A stretch of DNA of 64,000 nt. Origin: JANXMY01 sp965246745. GTDB taxonomy: Bacteria > Armatimonadota > Armatimonadia > Armatimonadales > Capsulimonadaceae. Below the pieces are notes generated by a model. The model searched no databases. It was not told the DNA's origin and saw only the letters and a list, made by a program, of their open reading frames with translations. Below, in pieces: positions 61,302 to 64,000 of the stretch (its first letter is position 1; each line of letters opens with the position of its first letter). A program made the translations under genes and the position numbers. The stretch covers positions 3,658,001-3,722,000 of the forward strand of contig OZ251980.1 of the NCBI GenBank assembly GCA_965246745.1. Direction: 5' to 3'.

Positions 61302-62282
61302 ATGGAAACCAAAAATCTCGGCAAAACCGGCCTCAAAGTCTCCCGCCTCTGCCTCGGCTGCATGAGCTACGGCGTCCCGGAGCGCGGCACGCACGCGTGG
61401 TCGCTGCCGGAAGACCAAAGCCGCCCGTTTATTCAGCGGGCGCTGGAGCTTGGCATCAACTTCTTCGACACGGCCAATGTCTACTCCGACGGCACGTCGG
61501 AAGAAATCACCGGCCGGGCGCTCCGAGACTTTGCCCGGCGCGACGAAGTGGTCATTGCGACCAAAGCGCACGGGCGGATGCACCCGGACATGAACGGCGC
61601 GGGGCTGTCGCGCAAAGCGATCTTTCGCGAGATTGACGCCAGCCTGCGGCGTCTGGGCACCGACTATGTGGACCTGTACCAGACCCATCGGTGGGACTAC
61701 GACACGCCGATTGAAGAAACCCTGGAAGCGCTGCACGACGTGGTGAAAAGCGGCAAGGCCCGTTACATTGGAGCGTCCTCGATGTACTCCTGGCAGTTCG
61801 CCCAGGCGCTGTATCTGGCCGACGCGCACGGCTGGACCCGGTTTGTTTCCATGCAGAACCATTACAACCTGCTGTACCGGGAAGAAGAGCGCGAAATGCT
61901 CGGCCTCTGCGCCGACCAGGGCATCGGAGTCATCCCGTGGAGTCCGCTGGCACGCGGCAAGCTGACCCGCCCGTGGGACGCCGGCACGGCCCGGACCGAA
62001 GCCGACCAGTTCGGCAAAACTTTGTACCAAGCCACCGAAGACGCCGACAAAAAAGTGGTTGAAGCGGTCGCCGCGCTGGCGGAGACGCGCGGCGTGCCCC
62101 GCGCCCAGATTGCGCTGGCCTGGATGCTGAGCAAATCCGTCATCACCGCGCCGATTATCGGCGCGACCAAGCCGCACCACCTAGAAGACGCGGCGGCCGC
62201 GCTTTCAGTCACGCTGTCCGCCGAAGAGATCGCGTCGCTGGAAGCGCCGTATGTCCCGCACCCCGTGCTGGGGTTCTCATAA
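61302..62282 (+). CDS. Aldo/keto reductase
   Basis: This 326-residue TIM barrel starts METKNLGKTGLKVSRLCLG. The catalytic tetrad lies in FFDTANVYSDG (Asp, Tyr), VIATKAHG (Lys) and LYQTHRWD (His). VIPWSPLARGKLTRPW and IIGATKPHHLEDA bind NADP(H). It resembles the YajO/Tas-like subgroup that reduces aldehydes, with natural substrate unknown. The length is normal. Its last codons are duplicated twice after the stop as a 15-bp tandem repeat, and a small DUF4174 gene follows. Confidence 0.9.
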   Translation: METKNLGKTGLKVSRLCLGCMSYGVPERGTHAWSLPEDQSRPFIQRALELGINFFDTANVYSDGTSEEITGRALRDFARRDEVVIATKAHGRMHPDMNGAGLSRKAIFREIDASLRRLGTDYVDLYQTHRWDYDTPIEETLEALHDVVKSGKARYIGASSMYSWQFAQALYLADAHGWTRFVSMQNHYNLLYREEEREMLGLCADQGIGVIPWSPLARGKLTRPWDAGTARTEADQFGKTLYQATEDADKKVVEAVAALAETRGVPRAQIALAWMLSKSVITAPIIGATKPHHLEDAAAALSVTLSAEEIASLEAPYVPHPVLGFS

Positions 62283-62314
62283 CTGGGGTTCTCGTAGCCG
62301 GAGTTCTCGTAGCC
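62270..62314. repeat. 15-bp tandem repeat spanning a stop codon
   Basis: Three units (62270-62284, 62285-62299, 62300-62314) based on GGGGTTCTCGTAGCC. The first contains the aldo/keto reductase codons Gly-Phe-Ser-stop. As 15 is a multiple of three, each copy adds an in-frame stop (TAA, TAG, TAG). Confidence 0.8.
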
Positions 62315-62317
62315 GCC

Positions 62318-62764
62318 ATGAACAAACTTACACTGCTTGCGCTGTCGCTCGCGCTGGCGTCGCTTGGGGCCGCGCTCGTCACCATGCCCGCGCTCGCCCA
62401 AAGCGATTTAGCGCCGTACCGGGACAAAAACCGCCTGCTGCTGGTCTTCGCGCCGAGCAAAACCGATCCGCGCTGGGAAAAGCAAAACGCGCTGCTGGCC
62501 GCGAGCGCGGCCGCGTTTGCCGAGCGCGACCTGCGGCGCTTCGATTATTTGGAACACGGCGGGCCGAACAGCGCCGGCCTGCGGGCGCGGTACGGGGTCA
62601 AGCCGGGGCAGTTTCAGGTGATTTTAGTCGGCAAAGACGGCCATGCCGCGTGGCGCAGCCCGGCCCCGGCTTCGGTGGACAGCCTCACCGGGCGAATAGA
62701 CCAAATGCCGATGCGCCGGGAAGAAATAAAGCGGGACGAAACAAAGCGGCAGAAACACGGCTGA
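62318..62764 (+). CDS. DUF4174 domain protein, exported
   Basis: This 148-residue protein has a clear signal peptide (LLALSLALASLGAAL, cleavage near ALAQ) and a DUF4174 domain. LAPYRDKNRLLLVFAPSKTD, then FAERDLRRFDYL, FQVILVGKDGHAAWRS and RIDQMPMRREEI match the family. The fold is probably thioredoxin-like without the CxxC active site. The function of the family is unknown. The gene lies 35 bases after the aldo/keto reductase, and the 15-bp tandem repeat fills the gap. Confidence 0.82.
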   Translation: MNKLTLLALSLALASLGAALVTMPALAQSDLAPYRDKNRLLLVFAPSKTDPRWEKQNALLAASAAAFAERDLRRFDYLEHGGPNSAGLRARYGVKPGQFQVILVGKDGHAAWRSPAPASVDSLTGRIDQMPMRREEIKRDETKRQKHG

Positions 62765-62786
62765 AAGGTGTCGGGCCGTCTTCGGG

Positions 62787-62801
62787 TATAACCGTGCCAT
62801 G
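62787..62801 (+). promoter_or_regulatory. -10 box directly ahead of the dehydrogenase start (leaderless candidate)
   Basis: TATAAC (62787-62792) is followed by six bases and the ATG at 62799, with no ribosome binding site between. Confidence 0.4.
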
Positions 62802-64000
62802 ACGACACGACTTTCCGCCGAAACGCTGCGCTCTTTGGGTCCCCGAGTCGCCGGGCCGGAGTATGACCGGGCCGCCGTCACGCCCGCGATTGTTCACATC
62901 GGAGTCGGCGGCTTCCACCGGGCGCACGAAGCGGTTTACACCGATGACCTGCTGGGACTGGGCTTGGCCCGCGAATGGGGCATCTGCGGGGTCGGCCTGC
63001 GGCCCGAAGACGCCCCCATGCGCGATGCGCTTGTGCCGCAGGACGGCTTGTACACGCTGCTGACCCGCGATGCCGGCGGGGACAACGCGCGAGTTATCGG
63101 CTCACTGGTGCGTTATCTGTACGCGCCCGACAGCGAACAAGCTGTCCGCGATGTGTTGGCGTCGCCCCAAACACGCCTTGTTTCGCTGACCATCACCGAA
63201 GGCGGCTACGGCCTGGGTCCCGGCGGCCGTCCCGGCGCGGCGTTTTCGCTGCTGGCCGATGCCCTCCAAGCCCGCCGCGCGGCCGGCACTCCTGCGTTTA
63301 CCGTGCTCTCCTGCGACAACCTGCCCGGCAACGGCGATGCCGCCAAGCGGGCGCTGCTGGCCGCCGCGCCCGACCCTGCGCTGGCACAGTGGATTGAAGA
63401 AAGCGCCGCATTCCCAAACTCCATGGTGGACCGGATTACGCCGCAGACGACCGACGCCGACCGAGAGTTGGTCCGCGCCGAGTTCGGCTTAGCTGACGCC
63501 TGGCCGGTGGTCTGCGAGCCGTTCAAGCAGTGGATCATTGAAGACAGATTTGCCGACGGCCGCCCGCCCTGGGAGCAGGCCGGGGCGCAGTTTGTGCCCG
63601 ATGTCGCCCCGTATGAGGCCATGAAGCTGTCGCTCCTCAACGGCAGTCATTTCGCGATGGCCTATCTCGGGTTTCTGGCCGGCTTCGGAACAGTCCCGGC
63701 TGTGATGGCCGACCCGGACTTCCGCGCGTTTATCACGCGCCTGATGGACGACGAACTGACCCCGCTGCTGCCGCCCGTCCCCGGCATTAACCTCGCCGAG
63801 TACAAAGCAACTTTGCTGCATCGCTTCGGCAACCCAGTCATCAAAGACCAAATCGCGCGGCTGTGTCAAAACGGCTCCGGCAAGTTCCCGCAGTACCTTC
63901 TGCCGCCGCTGCGCGAGGCCGTCAACCGCGATGCCCCGCGCCGGCTGTTGACCCTGGCGCTGGCCGGCTGGCTGCGCTATTTGGCAGGCACGGACGAAAG
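62799..64000 (+). CDS. Mannitol dehydrogenase / fructuronate reductase family (right end cut)
   Basis: The first 400 codons are present and the gene continues past the window. IVHIGVGGFHRAHEAVYTDDL near residue 32 is the NAD-binding start. VSLTITEGGYGL and LSCDNLPGNG follow. MKLSLLNGSHFAMAYLG near residue 270 has the Lys-x5-Asn-x2-His active-site pattern of polyol-specific long-chain dehydrogenases. These enzymes interconvert fructose or fructuronate with mannitol or mannonate using NAD(H); which one applies here cannot be decided. Start is ATG 62799. A -10-like box six bases upstream suggests a leaderless mRNA. Confidence 0.88.
   Translation, partial: MTTRLSAETLRSLGPRVAGPEYDRAAVTPAIVHIGVGGFHRAHEAVYTDDLLGLGLAREWGICGVGLRPEDAPMRDALVPQDGLYTLLTRDAGGDNARVIGSLVRYLYAPDSEQAVRDVLASPQTRLVSLTITEGGYGLGPGGRPGAAFSLLADALQARRAAGTPAFTVLSCDNLPGNGDAAKRALLAAAPDPALAQWIEESAAFPNSMVDRITPQTTDADRELVRAEFGLADAWPVVCEPFKQWIIEDRFADGRPPWEQAGAQFVPDVAPYEAMKLSLLNGSHFAMAYLGFLAGFGTVPAVMADPDFRAFITRLMDDELTPLLPPVPGINLAEYKATLLHRFGNPVIKDQIARLCQNGSGKFPQYLLPPLREAVNRDAPRRLLTLALAGWLRYLAGTDE

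Overview
The window is 64 kb of a GC-rich, gene-dense bacterial chromosome. I saw no rRNA, tRNA, CRISPR array, complete transposase or prophage. No gene here fixes the phylum. The mix of an mcsA-mcsB-clpC block, a full 13-gene nuo cluster (separate nuoC and nuoD), a PhyH dioxygenase, a RicT/PSP1 protein, CUT1 sugar transport and a V4R-GGDEF protein would fit Armatimonadota or a relative. That placement is an inference. Several promoters match the sigma-70 consensus closely, and four genes have a -10 box only 6-7 nt before the start codon, which suggests leaderless transcripts.

Layout. 0-5.3 kb: a partial unknown gene (-), then DUF1015, polysaccharide deacetylase, fluoride channel and class I aldolase (+), facing a small acidic ORF and a ROK kinase (-). 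5.4-9.8 kb: a VapBC-like pair and metH. 10.2-27.8 kb: the nuoA-N complex I operon behind a consensus promoter. It is interrupted by two pairs of small unknown genes, one PhyH gene and four long inverted repeats. 27.8-30.3 kb: a tandem-repeat tract, a CaMKII-association-domain protein, a branched-chain aminotransferase, a HicB-like gene and a broken SH3-domain gene. 30.3-34.7 kb: three tiny translationally coupled ORFs, then mcsA-like, mcsB and clpC (protein-arginine phosphorylation and Clp proteolysis).

34.7-44.6 kb: a minus-strand chemotaxis operon in the order cheY, cheX, MCP, cheW, cheB, cheA, cheR, MCP. An unlinked dCache MCP lies at 45.7-48.1 kb. 48-56.3 kb: an MFS transporter, a THUMP-like methyltransferase, a second methyltransferase, a VOC protein, an ECF sigma factor with a small coupled protein, RicT, a TPR protein, folP and a small zinc-ribbon-like protein. 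56.3-64 kb: an orphan hisF, a solute-binding-protein/permease fusion of the CUT1 type, a V4R-GGDEF protein, an aldo-keto reductase, a DUF4174 protein and a partial mannitol/fructuronate dehydrogenase.

The most unusual non-gene feature is the density of long, near-perfect intergenic inverted repeats (arms 22-49 bp, elements about 70-180 bp). They fall into several sequence families, some with two copies here, and one element is nested in another. Short tandem duplications (14-17 bp units) also begin at or beside stop codons. The most unusual protein is the 813-residue binding-protein/permease fusion, which has no second permease or ATPase gene beside it.
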